Shown one piece after another: positions 26,846-36,065 of a stretch of DNA of 64,000 nt (positions are counted from its first letter, which is position 1; the number at the start of each line of letters is the position of its first letter). Position numbers and translations under genes: made by a program. The notes beneath the pieces are model-generated. The model made no database searches and was not told the DNA's origin. It saw only the letters and a program-made list of their open reading frames with translations. The stretch is from Streptomyces sp. R41 (GTDB lineage: Bacteria > Actinomycetota > Actinomycetes > Streptomycetales > Streptomycetaceae), in NCBI RefSeq assembly GCF_041053055.1, contig NZ_CP163443.1, positions 992,001 to 1,056,000 of the forward strand. Direction: 5' to 3'.

Positions 26846-27172
26846 TTACTTCTCGGCCGTACCGGGTTCCCCGCTGATGGACTCCTGATAGACGTCCGCA
26901 TAGGTGCGTGAGTCCTTGACCAGGTCGTCGCAGAACGCGGCGACATCGTTGCCGATGAGTTCCAATACCCCCTTGCCCGCGGCGACGCCCTCCTCGAAGA
27001 AGTCGACGATCCCGGGGAGCAGGGGCCCGTCAGGCAGGTCGACCGGTCCGACCTTGAACAGGTACTTCTGCATCTCCTTGTAGACGATCTGGTAGTCCGG
27101 CGGGAGCGCCTTGACCCGAGCCATATGCGCCCGCCACTGCTTCTTGCCCTCGATGATGTCCTGGATGCCCAC
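26846..27172 (-). CDS. DUF1048 family protein, second copy
   Basis: A 108-residue helical protein: IEGKKQWRAHMARVKALPPD, YQIVYKEMQKYLFKVG, FFEEGVAAGKGVLELIGNDV, AAFCDDLVKDSRTYADVY. The ALPxDY and GNDVAAFCDDL blocks are characteristic of DUF1048. It is the last gene of a padR operon and starts one base after the preceding stop. The role is unknown; these proteins always sit with PadR regulators. Confidence 0.82.
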   Translation of the reverse strand: MGIQDIIEGKKQWRAHMARVKALPPDYQIVYKEMQKYLFKVGPVDLPDGPLLPGIVDFFEEGVAAGKGVLELIGNDVAAFCDDLVKDSRTYADVYQESISGEPGTAEK

Positions 27173-27173
27173 G

Positions 27174-27530
27174 TCAGCCTCCCAGCCGGTTCAGTTTCCT
27201 TGCGACGTTCCTGTTCAACTGCTCGCGCCACCGGTCGCGATAGGTTCGAGCCCCTTCTCCACCGGCCAGCGCCCTGCAAAAGCCTCGGATGTCGTCGCCG
27301 AGGACCTCGTGGACGCTCTGCCCGTCCGCCGCTGTTTCTTCGAGCAGCCCCAGGGCGGCATCGAGGATCGGCATCAGGTTGCGGCCGGTGAAGTCCCCAT
27401 GGGGAAAGAGGTGGGCCTTGATCTGTTCCCACGCCGCCCGGTAGTCGTCTGGCAGGGCCTCGGCCCGGGCTTCGAACGCCTTCCAATCCCTGGTGAGATC
27501 GCTGCCTGTGATGGTCTCCCAGAAGTTCAT
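27174..27530 (-). CDS. DUF1048 family protein, first copy
   Basis: 118 residues with the same pattern as its neighbour: DWKAFEARAEALPDDYRAAW, HEVLGDDIRGFCRALAGGE. Its ATG overlaps the padR stop as ATGA (27530-27527), so translation is coupled. The two copies are diverged paralogues, not a recent duplication. Confidence 0.83.
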   Translation of the reverse strand: MNFWETITGSDLTRDWKAFEARAEALPDDYRAAWEQIKAHLFPHGDFTGRNLMPILDAALGLLEETAADGQSVHEVLGDDIRGFCRALAGGEGARTYRDRWREQLNRNVARKLNRLGG

Positions 27531-27853
27531 CTCCCGCCCCCCTTGAGCCTGTCGATGCGTGATGAGACGTACTGCCATTTCGCCCAGAACTTCGCGAGTT
27601 CCTCGCGTCCGGCTTCGTTGAGCGCGTAGAACTTGCGTGGCGGACCGACCCCGGATGGTCGTTTCGTCACCTGGACGAGTTTGTTCCTCTCCAGTCGCAG
27701 CAAGATGGTGTACACCGTCCCCTCGATGACGTCGGCGAAGCCGATCTCGTTCAGCTGACGAGTGATGGCGTATCCGTAGGTTTCCTCGGTGCCGATGATT
27801 TCGAGCACGCACCCTTCGAGCGTGCCCTTCAGCATCTCCGTCAGGTCGTCCAT
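27527..27853 (-). CDS. PadR family transcriptional regulator
   Basis: A 108-residue winged helix: LKGTLEGCVLEIIGTEETYG, YAITRQLNEIGFADVIEGTV, YTILLRLERNKLVQVTKRPS, PPRKFYALNEAGREELAKFW. This is the PadR domain with a short C-terminal helix. The ATG at 27853 has GAGGAGGA upstream. It leads a three-gene operon with two DUF1048 genes and probably autoregulates through the repeats at 27877-27923. Confidence 0.9.
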   Translation of the reverse strand: MDDLTEMLKGTLEGCVLEIIGTEETYGYAITRQLNEIGFADVIEGTVYTILLRLERNKLVQVTKRPSGVGPPRKFYALNEAGREELAKFWAKWQYVSSRIDRLKGGGR

Positions 27854-27876
27854 CGCGAGTCCTCCTCGGCCTAGCA

Positions 27877-27923
27877 GTACTGCGTAGTACCGAGTACCAC
27901 TATACGGTATCACCGAGTAGTGG
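27877..27923 (-). promoter_or_regulatory. padR promoter and probable operator
   Basis: GTACT-GCGT-AGTAC (27877-27890) and CCACTA...TAGTGG (27897-27923) are inverted repeats. On the minus strand TATAGT between them is a good -10, so a bound repressor would cover the promoter. Confidence 0.55.
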
Positions 27924-28414
27924 AGGATGTCAGCGCGGCAGTCTTGCCTTCTGCAGGCTTGGGGCTTCCCCTACCGCAACACGCTGAACTTGACAGAGAA
28001 TCCGCCGGCTGGGGCACCAAAGACACACTCGACACCACCCTTGTCGAACCCGAGATGGTCGTAGAGGTGAGCGCCGACATCTCCCTGGACGCGAGCGGAC
28101 GGTGGCGGCACCCCGTCCGGCTCGAGCGCAACCAGGCCCGACCTGACCGCCGCCGACGTGGCCCCGTGGACTGCTTTCCCCCAGGGGTGGCGGCAGCCGC
28201 GCCGCCCTTCAGCGCAATCTTCAGCTCCAGGACCTGCCCTGATCACGTCGGCCCTGTCAGGGGCGGCCACCTGAGCGACGCCGCGACGGCACAGAGGGTG
28301 CATCGGCGCTGTCCGGGGCAGGGCGCGCATCCGGTCCTCGACGCGGGGCGTGACTACGGCGCCCCCGCGATCTGGCCGCCGGCTTTGTCCGAGGTGGGGA
28401 CTACTCTCGCTCGT
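27924..28414. other. Intergenic, no gene seen
   Basis: Long frames on both strands lack starts and family patterns. Treated as non-coding or decayed. Confidence 0.35.
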
Positions 28415-28829
28415 ATGACCGACGCCTCCGCATCCGACCCGTTCGATTTCCCGGCAGACCTGATCAAGGCGCAGAAGGAGGCGGCCGACGCCCACGCGAA
28501 GCTGCACGGCCTCGTTGCCGTGGTCGCGCGAACCGCATGACGGGTGGGAGGCGCCGGAACCGGCGCACGGCGGCGTCCTGCACGGCTATCAGTCGTCACG
28601 CCCGGCCACCAAGGGATGGACACAGGCGGAGACAGCCGAGTACGCCCGGCTGTGGGAACAGTGGCGAGAGACCGCCGCTCGCGTCTACACGCACCAGTAC
28701 TGGCAGCACCATCGCGGCGAGGACGCCATCAAGGCCCGCCAAGCCCTCAAGCAGGAACCCGGCGCGCAGCCCGTCCTGGAAGTCGAGGCCTCCAAGCCCG
28801 GCCAGGACGATTTCGCCGCCACTGGCTGA
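28415..28829 (+). pseudogene. Integrative-element hypothetical protein, frameshifted
   Basis: ATG at 28415 gives DPFDFPADLIKAQKEAADAH, then the frame shifts near 28512. The continuation LPWSREPHDGWEAPE, HGGVLHGYQSSRPATKGWTQ and EYARLWEQWRETAARVYTHQ lies one frame over. Together they make a ~138-residue protein of a type I recall from Streptomyces integrative elements, often near transfer genes. One single-base indel explains the break. Confidence 0.55.
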
Positions 28830-28908
28830 CTTCAACCCCCGGCGCCTATGGGACGTCGCGTTGTTCGTACACCAGCACAGGCACCTCGGGGGCAAACGCG
28901 CGACGTTC

Positions 28909-28940
28909 GGGGCGGCGCCGACCAGATGGTCGGCGCCCCC
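28909..28940 (+). terminator. GC-rich hairpin, probable terminator
   Basis: GGGGCGGCGCCGACC pairs with GGTCGGCGCCCC around AGAT (one bulged base), 80 bases after the preceding frame. Confidence 0.6.
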
Positions 28941-28998
28941 GTCATGACCAGCGACGATAGCGAGATCCGGGGCCACACCGGACAGACCCGACGGAAAG

Positions 28999-29039
28999 GG
29001 CATGGCCCGTCGCTACGGGGGAGAGCGACGGGCCATGCC
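28999..29039. other. 16-bp perfect hairpin
   Basis: GGCATGGCCCGTCGCT and its exact complement flank a 9-base loop. No T-tract follows. The bases beyond resemble the sequence near 49240 (TCCACGGTGCCAC), so this may be a recurrent Streptomyces hairpin element. Confidence 0.5.
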
Positions 29040-29173
29040 TGTCTCCACGGTGCCACGCGCACCTCGGGCGTGTGCGGTTCTGGGTGAGCTCGCCTGTCCT
29101 CACCCGCCATCACGGAACCGAGCGGCGCGATCGAGGGGACCTGGTGCTCTGCGAGGCACCGCTGAGCTTGGTC

Positions 29174-30658
29174 TTAGTAAGAAACGTGAGGGCTCGTGAG
29201 TGCGGCTCCGAAGTAGCCCTTGGTGCTACGGACGGTGATGCCGGCGCTCTTGCCGCACAGGTTGACCGAGCCGCTGAGGACGGGGCCGGAGGCCGAGCCG
29301 CGGGCGATCCACAGGCAGCCGTCGCTGTTCTCCCTGGGAACGCCGACGACCGTCTCGGCCTTGCCGTCCTTGTTGAGATCGGCGAGGTGGACGGCCGCGC
29401 CGAACAGGTCGCCGCTCTCGGCGGTGCCGGGCACGCCCGCCGTGTCCTGGGTGTATCCGACAGCCTTGGCCGTGGTCAGGCCGGAGGCGGAACCGCGCAG
29501 CAGGACGGCCGTCCCTGCATACACGCGTGTGCCAACCGCCTCGCTGGGGGAGCCGACGAGGACGTCGGCGTACCCGTCGGCGTTGACGTCACCGACGCTG
29601 AGCGACTGGCCGAACTGGTCGCCGTCCTCCGCGGTGCCAGGGACGCCCGCCGTGTCCTGGTGGAAGACCTTTGGACGCTGGTCGGCGGTGATGCCCTGCG
29701 CACTGCCGTAGAGGACCTGGATCTCGCCGCCGCGGTGTGCGGCGCCGGTCGCGTTCAGGAGGGAGTCGTCGTCCGCGATGCCAGTGACCAGGTCGCCGTA
29801 GCCGTCGCCGTTGATGTCGCCGATCTGGCCGGTGTGGCCGTCGGCGTAGGGGAGTTTGGTGAGGCCGGGCGGTGCCGAGTCCCCGTCGCCGGCGCCGTGG
29901 TAGAAGGACACCGGCCCGCGGAGATCGCCGGTCGTGGCGCCGGGCAGCCAGAACTGCTCCGCCTTGCCGTCGCCGTTGACGTCGCCCATCACGACGCCGC
30001 GGGTCTCCCCGAAGTACGAATCCCGGTAGCTGTAGGCGGCCTTGCCGGTGCGCGTGAAAGGCCCGCCGTAGGAGGCACCCTCGCAGCGCGAGCCGATACC
30101 CACCTCCGGATCACCGTCGCCGTCCATGTCGCCCGTGGCCAGGGACATCCCGAAGCCGCAGTACGTCCTGCCGTCCCCGTACCCGGCGGGCGGGGAAATG
30201 CTGGTGCCGCCCTGCAGCCCACTGGGCCCGCCCCACACGACGGTCACGGAGCCCCGGGAGTTTTTGCCGCCGACGCCTTCATCGGGCGTGCCGACGAGCA
30301 GATCCGCATACCCGTCCCGGTCCAGGTCGGCACTGGCGACTGTCGTACCGAAGGCATCCCATTCCTCGGGGTCGCCGGGGATCCCGGAGGTGGCCTGCGT
30401 GATGACCGCCCGGCGCGTGGTGCTCACCGATGACGCCGCCCCGTACAGGACGACGACGGCGCCCGCTTCCTCCACCGATCCGTTGGCAGCGTAGGGCGCG
30501 CCCACGACCAGGTCTCGGTAGCCGTCACCGTTGAAGTCGTCTTGGACAGCAGCGGTGTTGGCCCCCTTGTAAGGCGCAGTTGCGGAAGCCGTCGCCGGAG
30601 TGAGGGTGACGGCGAGGAGGGGGGCGAGCACGGCCGCGACCGTGACTGCTCTGTGCAA
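29174..30658 (-). CDS. Secreted FG-GAP (integrin-alpha-like) repeat protein
   Basis: A 494-residue exported protein. It has a Sec signal peptide of ~27 residues, then at least six FG-GAP blades. Each blade carries a calcium-type loop: DFNGDGYRDLVVG, DLDRDGYADLLVG, DMDGDGDPEVGIG, DVNGDGKAEQFWL, DINGDGYGDLVTG, DVNADGYADVLVG and DLNKDGKAETVVG. Such beta-propellers bind ligands or surfaces outside the cell; no enzyme domain is attached. TTG at 30658 is the start, with AAGGAG seven bases upstream. Confidence 0.9.
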   Translation of the reverse strand: MHRAVTVAAVLAPLLAVTLTPATASATAPYKGANTAAVQDDFNGDGYRDLVVGAPYAANGSVEEAGAVVVLYGAASSVSTTRRAVITQATSGIPGDPEEWDAFGTTVASADLDRDGYADLLVGTPDEGVGGKNSRGSVTVVWGGPSGLQGGTSISPPAGYGDGRTYCGFGMSLATGDMDGDGDPEVGIGSRCEGASYGGPFTRTGKAAYSYRDSYFGETRGVVMGDVNGDGKAEQFWLPGATTGDLRGPVSFYHGAGDGDSAPPGLTKLPYADGHTGQIGDINGDGYGDLVTGIADDDSLLNATGAAHRGGEIQVLYGSAQGITADQRPKVFHQDTAGVPGTAEDGDQFGQSLSVGDVNADGYADVLVGSPSEAVGTRVYAGTAVLLRGSASGLTTAKAVGYTQDTAGVPGTAESGDLFGAAVHLADLNKDGKAETVVGVPRENSDGCLWIARGSASGPVLSGSVNLCGKSAGITVRSTKGYFGAALTSPHVSY

Positions 30659-31036
30659 CGGAACTCCTTGGCGGGGCGGCGGGGACTACAGAGTGACGAG
30701 AGCGACGGAGCCTGAAACTCAGTCGCCCCACTGGACACACGAAAGCCCCTCAAGGTTGTGCGCGACTGCCTACCCTCTCAGGGACGCATCCGCTCACTCA
30801 GACCATAGAGAACAAGCTAAGTGGGGCACCCGATACGTCTTTTAGAGGCGGCGGACGAGGCCGGCGGTGAACCACTGCACGAGGGTGACGGCGAGATGGA
30901 CAGCCATCTCTGCCTGCTGCTGAGTTTCGTGCTGCGTGGGGTTCCTGACTGCTGCGGGTTTCGTCATCGAATCTCAGCGATTCTCAACTTCTGTTACAGC
31001 CGGGGTGTTGTCGGTGGCGGTCGGTAGGCTGACCGG
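30659..31036. other. Intergenic, promoter region of the FG-GAP gene
   Basis: No gene seen. The part next to 30658 must carry the minus-strand promoter. The part next to 31037 is probably the left end of the broken tnpB element. Confidence 0.35.
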
Positions 31037-31184
31037 GTGATCGTTACGCATGCCTACCGGTTCGCTTTGGACCCGACGGCTGGCCAGGTCGGGGCGCTAC
31101 TGCGGCATGCGGGTGCGGGTCGGGTGGCGTTCAACTGGGGTCTTGCGCGGGTGAAGGCGAACCTCTCCCAGCGGGAGGCTGAGC
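31037..31184 (+). pseudogene. TnpB N-terminal fragment interrupted by IS256
   Basis: GTG opens VTHAYRFALDPTAGQVGALL, then VAFNWGLARVKANLSQREAE, the usual start of IS200/IS605 OrfB (TnpB). IS256 copy 3 enters at 31185. After it, at 32613, the frame resumes as ERSYGVPDG and soon stops. Only ~60 residues were left even before the IS arrived. Confidence 0.75.
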
Positions 31185-32612
31185 GATGGTGTCCCTTGTC
31201 GTGGTGTACGGGATCAGTGGCTGGGAGTGCGCGGGCGTCTGCCCGGGGCGCACTTCCACGGGTGAGGACCGCTCCCTGAACAGGAGGTGGGCCATCGCGT
31301 AACTCTCCTTGGTGAACGCCCAGTTCAACCACGAGGAGTGCACGATGGCCCTGTCCCAGTCTGAACTGATACGGCTGCTTGAGTCACTACGCTCGACCGA
31401 CGGAATCGAGCTCATCCGCGCCATCGCCGAGCGAATGGTGCAGGAGTTGATCGAGGCCGAGGCGAGTGCTCACATCGGTGCGGAGTGGAACGAGCGCACG
31501 CCGACGCGGACCAACGTCCGCAACGGGCACCGCGAGAAGGTGCTGACCACGCTGGCCGGCGACCTGGACCTGGAGATCCCCAAGGTCCGCACCGGCAGCT
31601 TCTTCCCCAGCCTGCTGGAGCGCCGGCGCCGCATCGACCAGGCCCTCTACGCGGTCATCATGGAGGCATACGTGCATGGCGTCTCCACTCGCAGCGTCGA
31701 TGACCTGGTCAAAGCCCTGGGCGGGGACAGCGGGATCTCCAAGTCCGAGGTCTCGCGGATCTGCACGATGCTGGATGAGCCGCTGACCGCATTCCGCACC
31801 CGCCCGCTGGACCACGTCCGCTTCCCCTACGTCTACTTGGACGCGACCTACTGCAAGGCGCGGGTGAACCATCAGATCGTCTCCCGGGCCGTGGTCGTCG
31901 CCACCGGCATCACCGAGGACGGCAACCGCGAGGTCCTGGGCCTGATGGTCGGCGACAGCGAGAGCGAGGCGTTCTGGAAGGAATTCCTGCGCTCGCTGCG
32001 AGAGCGCGGCCTGTCCGGGGTTCGCCTGGTCATCACCGACCAGCACGCCGGGCTGGTCGCTGCGGTCCGCAAGGTGATGCTCGGCGCCGCCTGGCAGCGG
32101 TGCAGGGTTCATTTCCTGCGAAATGCCTTCAGCGTGATCGACCGGGATTCCGGTGAAATGGTCGCCGCGACGATCCGCACGATCTTCACCCAGCCCACCG
32201 CCGGCCTCGTGCGCACGCAGCTGGACACCGTCGCAGACATGCTCGGCACCCAGTTCCCCAAGGTCAAAGCGATGCTGCTGGAGGCGAAGGAGGATCTGAC
32301 CGCGTTCGCGGACTTCCCGCCGCGGCACTGGAAGAAGATCCAGTCGACGAACCCGCTGGAACGGGTGAACCGGGAGATCAAGCGCAGGATCGATGTCGTC
32401 CAGGTCTTTCCCAACGACGACGCGCTCATCCGGCTGGTCACCGCCGTGCTCTTCGAGATGCACGACGAATGGATCGCCTTTCCCCGCCGCTACCTCCCCG
32501 AAGGCAGCATGGGCGAGATCTACCGCGAACTCCCCGAAAGCGACCCGGCGCTGCCCAACACTCCAAACACGCCCGCCAGTTGATCCCCAACACCACGACG
32601 AGGGACACGACC
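31185..32612 (+). mobile_element. IS256-family insertion sequence, copy 3
   Basis: 1428 bp with the same terminal repeats as copies 1 and 2. The target duplication GGCTGAGC lies at 31177-31184 and 32613-32620, so this is a clean, recent insertion into a tnpB relic. Confidence 0.92.
31345..32583 (+). CDS. IS256 family transposase
   Basis: 412 residues, same protein as at 12111 and 24988, with the DDE triad intact. The start is chosen from the GAGGAG site as for copy 1. Confidence 0.93.
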   Translation: MALSQSELIRLLESLRSTDGIELIRAIAERMVQELIEAEASAHIGAEWNERTPTRTNVRNGHREKVLTTLAGDLDLEIPKVRTGSFFPSLLERRRRIDQALYAVIMEAYVHGVSTRSVDDLVKALGGDSGISKSEVSRICTMLDEPLTAFRTRPLDHVRFPYVYLDATYCKARVNHQIVSRAVVVATGITEDGNREVLGLMVGDSESEAFWKEFLRSLRERGLSGVRLVITDQHAGLVAAVRKVMLGAAWQRCRVHFLRNAFSVIDRDSGEMVAATIRTIFTQPTAGLVRTQLDTVADMLGTQFPKVKAMLLEAKEDLTAFADFPPRHWKKIQSTNPLERVNREIKRRIDVVQVFPNDDALIRLVTAVLFEMHDEWIAFPRRYLPEGSMGEIYRELPESDPALPNTPNTPAS

Positions 32613-32620
32613 GGCTGAGC

Positions 32621-32918
32621 GCTCCTACGGCGTCCCGGATGGCTGACAGGGTCCGTCGATCTCGGCGGACCCAGCCCAGCCGTATGGAGGCCGTAACCTC
32701 TATCTCTATGCGCGGGGCTTGTCTGAGGCACGGGCGTACAGCCGCTCATAGAGCGTGCTGTGAGCTTGTGTGTCAGACCTGCGCGAGGCCTCGATCAGGT
32801 CTCGGGCACAAGCCTGGCTATGTTCACGAGTTACGGGTTCTGGCACAGATCTTGGGGAGCTGTCGCGGAGAGTGACGGTGTGTTCGATTGGAGGGAAGGT
32901 ATACGAGCTCCAGGCACG
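32621..32918. other. Intergenic, decayed sequence
   Basis: Downstream of IS256 copy 3 no gene is supported. Fragments such as NLYLYARGLSEARAYS appear without a frame. Confidence 0.35.
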
Positions 32919-33329
32919 TCAGCGTTCACGCATTCTGGTCCACCACCAGCCGAACGTCGCCAACTCGATGTAGTTGGGTTCAGGCAAAGTGCGGCGCTCG
33001 AATTCCTCATCGATGCGCGTGATCAGTCGGCCCAAGTCCCGCTTGGCTCCCAGAGGAAGGTGCCGCATCGCCCACTCCAGGTCATCACGGGCATCGTTTA
33101 TCCCGGGCGAGCAGAACGCGGAGGCATCCAGGTATCGGCCAGGTTGCTCGAAAGCCCACTCGATACGAGAGAGCGCGTTAGCGACCGCGTTGGGCCACAT
33201 CTCTTGGTCTTCGACCCTGCGGATCGCTGCACGAGTCCGCGCGGAGACACCGTGGACCTTCAGGACCGGACACTGCCATCGTGGCCGGCACCGCTCTGCG
33301 CGGACGGCCTTGGGACGCCTACGCGGCAT
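32919..33329 (-). CDS. Hypothetical protein, 136 residues
   Basis: A basic N-terminus (PRRRPKAVRAERCRPRW) and a helix-rich remainder: NAVANALSRIEWAFEQPGRY, INDARDDLEWAMRHLPLGAK, RDLGRLITRIDEEFERRTLP. Codon use looks coding. No family was recognised. It may be a complete small gene beside the ISL3 element. Confidence 0.45.
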   Translation of the reverse strand: MPRRRPKAVRAERCRPRWQCPVLKVHGVSARTRAAIRRVEDQEMWPNAVANALSRIEWAFEQPGRYLDASAFCSPGINDARDDLEWAMRHLPLGAKRDLGRLITRIDEEFERRTLPEPNYIELATFGWWWTRMRER

Positions 33330-33433
33330 CGCCCTTTCGGATCAACATGAGACCATCCTGCCACGGCTGGGCACCTACCTGGGCCTCGATCCGCACGCCC
33401 GCCGCAGGTGTTCCTGCTATCGGTCCCGGCGTA

Positions 33434-35213
33434 GATCTTGGGTGGCGTCTCGGGTTGCTATTGGAGCAGGATCATCTTGCGGAGTAGTTCGAATCCGGCT
33501 CGTCCGTAGAGCTGCCTCTTGATCTTCTTGATGCGATTTACCGCCCCCTCGATGCTGCCGGAGCTCCAGTCGAGGGTGAGTCCTGCTGTCACTGCGTCGA
33601 GGTCTCGGAGCAGGTGGAGTGCGAAGCCGGTGAGGCCGGGTAGTTGGCTGGCGTCGACCGCGTCGATCCAGGCAGGGAGCCTGGCCCCCAGACGGTCGCT
33701 GAGTATCTCGCCGAAGTCACGGACATGCCCGGCAGCCGTGTCCAGTTCGGGGCAGCGTGCCAGGACATCCTTCAGGCCGGCACGGTCGTCCTCGCTCAGC
33801 GCGGTGGGGTGCCGGGTGAGCCAGCCGGTCATCTGGCGCACCGTCGGAGGCCGGGGCGGCGCGCCGGTCGGAGCCCCGCGGAGGGTGGCGACGTGGGCGC
33901 GGACCATCTGGTAGGTGACGGGCGCGTTGTTGGCAACGAGTTCGCTGTGTAGGCGGGTGACGCTGGTGCATCCCTCGGCGAATCGGCGCTCCAGATAGGG
34001 CTTGTAGGGGTCCAGCCTGCTGGGTCGGGGACGGTTGTCGCGGATGGTGTCCTGCCAGCGCGTGGCGCTCGCGTACCGGAGTACGGTGTTCAGGCCCCAG
34101 CCCAGGTGCCGGGCGATCGCCCGGCGTGAGTGGCCTTGGGCGAGCATCTCGTGGACCAGGGTGTGCGCGGCCTTCTTACGTTCGGCCCGCCGGCCGAGGG
34201 GTCCCGAGCCGCTCAGCGGCCGGCCGGACTCCGGGCAGGTCGCCTCCGGCAGTGTGCCGCTGGTCGACGGGCTGCGCAGACAGTCTCGGTGGGCGGCGAC
34301 ACAGGTCTCCACGGCCCGGCCGAGGCCCTGCCACAAGTGAAACCGGTCAGCGACCTGCAGAGCGTCGGGGGCGCCGCGCCGGGCCCCCTCGGCGTAGGCG
34401 CCTGCCCGGTCCCGGCAGATGATCTCCACTCCTGAGTGACGGACCAGCCACGCGGCCAGCGGCCCGGCTGCACGTGTCGGGAGGACATCGACCACGCGAT
34501 GGTCTTCGACGCTGGTCAAGACGGTGGAGTAGGTTTGGCCGCGCCGGATCGCGAAGTCGTCCACGCCCAGCACACGCGGCGTGCTGAACTGCGGATCGGG
34601 CAGTGCCATGACCCTGCGTAACAAGGTCATCCGTCCCGCGCCGAAGCCCAGCTGAGCAGCCAGCCGAGCACCGGCCCGCCCGGCCAGGGCGAGCCCCACT
34701 CGCTCCAGGGCATGGTTGAGCCGAGTGGTGAACCGTGCGTGCGGGGCGGCCAGCCGGGAGAACGGCTCGGCGAACGTCCGACGCGGGCAGTCCGCCGACC
34801 CACAGATGAAGCGCCGGACTGTCAGCCGGATCACAAAGCCCTGCTCAGCGAGCGGAAGGTCCTTCAGCCTGCGCAGATAACGGTCGTGGACACGGTCCGA
34901 GAAGCGGCTGCAGTCCGGACATGCAGCCCCGGCCGCGCGGCCTCTCGCCACCACCTCGACCATGCCGAACGCGGCCGTCATCGCCTCGACATCCACCTCG
35001 TCGATCCCCTCGAACACCAGCGAGTCCCAGAACAGTGCATCGGTCGACATGACCAGCACCATCACCGTCCACAGCCGACCACGGCAGAGACGGCCCAGCG
35101 ATTGACGGAGCGTCAGTTCTGTCTTCTTGACGGCAAGGCGTACGCGGTCTCACGCGACCCAGCCCCTCGCAATCGAACACCGAGGTGACGCTCCGCAACT
35201 ACTCCCCAAGATC
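33434..35213 (-). mobile_element. ISL3-family insertion sequence
   Basis: An intact ISL3 transposase is flanked by GATCTTGGG at 33434-33442 and CCCAAGATC at 35205-35213, a 9-bp inverted repeat with weaker similarity further in. No clear 8-bp target duplication was seen, so the ends are provisional. Confidence 0.55.
33458..35065 (-). CDS. ISL3 family transposase
   Basis: 535 residues. The N-terminal zinc finger is CPDCSRF...RRFICGSADCPRRTF. An HTH region follows. The DDE core has LGVDDFAIRRGQTYSTVL, ICRDRAGAYAEGARRGAPDA and GLTLDWSSGSIEGAVNRIKK, and the protein ends RQLYGRAGFELLRKMILL. All three acidic residues are in place. Translation may instead start at the ATG six codons in (35047). It appears functional. 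Confidence 0.92.
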   Translation of the reverse strand: MMVLVMSTDALFWDSLVFEGIDEVDVEAMTAAFGMVEVVARGRAAGAACPDCSRFSDRVHDRYLRRLKDLPLAEQGFVIRLTVRRFICGSADCPRRTFAEPFSRLAAPHARFTTRLNHALERVGLALAGRAGARLAAQLGFGAGRMTLLRRVMALPDPQFSTPRVLGVDDFAIRRGQTYSTVLTSVEDHRVVDVLPTRAAGPLAAWLVRHSGVEIICRDRAGAYAEGARRGAPDALQVADRFHLWQGLGRAVETCVAAHRDCLRSPSTSGTLPEATCPESGRPLSGSGPLGRRAERKKAAHTLVHEMLAQGHSRRAIARHLGWGLNTVLRYASATRWQDTIRDNRPRPSRLDPYKPYLERRFAEGCTSVTRLHSELVANNAPVTYQMVRAHVATLRGAPTGAPPRPPTVRQMTGWLTRHPTALSEDDRAGLKDVLARCPELDTAAGHVRDFGEILSDRLGARLPAWIDAVDASQLPGLTGFALHLLRDLDAVTAGLTLDWSSGSIEGAVNRIKKIKRQLYGRAGFELLRKMILLQ

Positions 35214-35476
35214 GGTGCCTGATCCCGGTTTCGACAGCAGTTGTTCAGTGCTTCGGGAGGCACCCGGGCCGCGGCGTGTTCGATGTTCACGAGAAGCGAC
35301 AGCACTCGCGCACGCCGATGAGGCGTTGCCGCTCCAGGCAGACCCTACGAACTACGGGATGCTCCAGCGGTGCGGATGGTCGGGATCGGTGGGCAAGCGA
35401 AGACGTTGAGCTCGCCGGAGCGGCCCACGGTGACCTCGGTGGGGGTTGCGGACCGAAAGGCGGGCCGGTCTCGGTC

Positions 35477-36046
35477 CTAGCGGCCGGCCCTCGGGTGCCA
35501 CTCGCGGCGGAGGAGGCCGAAGACCCAGGAGTCGGAGACGTCGCCGTTGACGACGCAGTCCTCGCGGAGGGTGCCTTCGCGGACGAAGCCGAGCTTCTCC
35601 AGGACCCGGGCGCACGCCACGTTGCGGGTGTCGGTCTCGGCCTGGACGCGGTTCAGGTCCAGGGTGTCGAACGCCCACCGCAGGACGGCGTGCGCGGTCT
35701 CCGTGGCGTAGCCGTGGCCCCACGCGGCGGCGTCGAAGACGTAGCCCAGGGACGCGCTGCGGAAGTCCGGGTTCCAGCTGGTCAGGCCGCACCAGCCGAT
35801 GAACGCGCCGTCGGAGAGGCGGTCGACGGCCACCCGCGATCCCGTGCCTTCCTCCTCGATCGTCCGGCAGGTCGCGATGAAGCGCTGGGCGCGGGCCGGT
35901 TCGGTCCACGGCGGGGAGTCCCAGTAGCGCAGCACGTTGGCGCTGCTGTGCAGCGCGTAGAGCGACGCCGCGTCGGCGTCGGTGAACGGCCGCAGTCGCA
36001 GGCGGGCGGTGTGCAGCTCGGGGGTGGGCAAGGTCATGCGGGGCAT
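35477..36046 (-). CDS. GNAT family N-acetyltransferase (RimJ/RimL-like)
   Basis: A 189-residue acetyltransferase: ELHTARLRLRPFTDADAASL at the N-terminus, GWCGLTSWNPDFRSASLGYV, the acetyl-CoA loop AAWGHGYATETAHAVLRWAF and NVACARVLEKLGFVREGTLR. This is the RimJ-type layout. The substrate could be a ribosomal protein, an antibiotic or a small amine. ATG 36046 or 36037 are both possible. Confidence 0.88.
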   Translation of the reverse strand: MPRMTLPTPELHTARLRLRPFTDADAASLYALHSSANVLRYWDSPPWTEPARAQRFIATCRTIEEEGTGSRVAVDRLSDGAFIGWCGLTSWNPDFRSASLGYVFDAAAWGHGYATETAHAVLRWAFDTLDLNRVQAETDTRNVACARVLEKLGFVREGTLREDCVVNGDVSDSWVFGLLRREWHPRAGR

Positions 36047-36065
36047 CCTGCCGCGTCCCGCTCAC

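Noticed and set aside
33436..35213. 8-bp target duplication for the intact ISL3 element
   Set aside because: The flanks (CCCGGCGTA and GGTGCCTG) share only scattered bases, so no duplication is claimed.
35430..35480. Terminator for the acetyltransferase
   Set aside because: GGGCCGG...CCGGCCC overlaps the stop codon and has no T-tract. It is common in GC-rich sequence.
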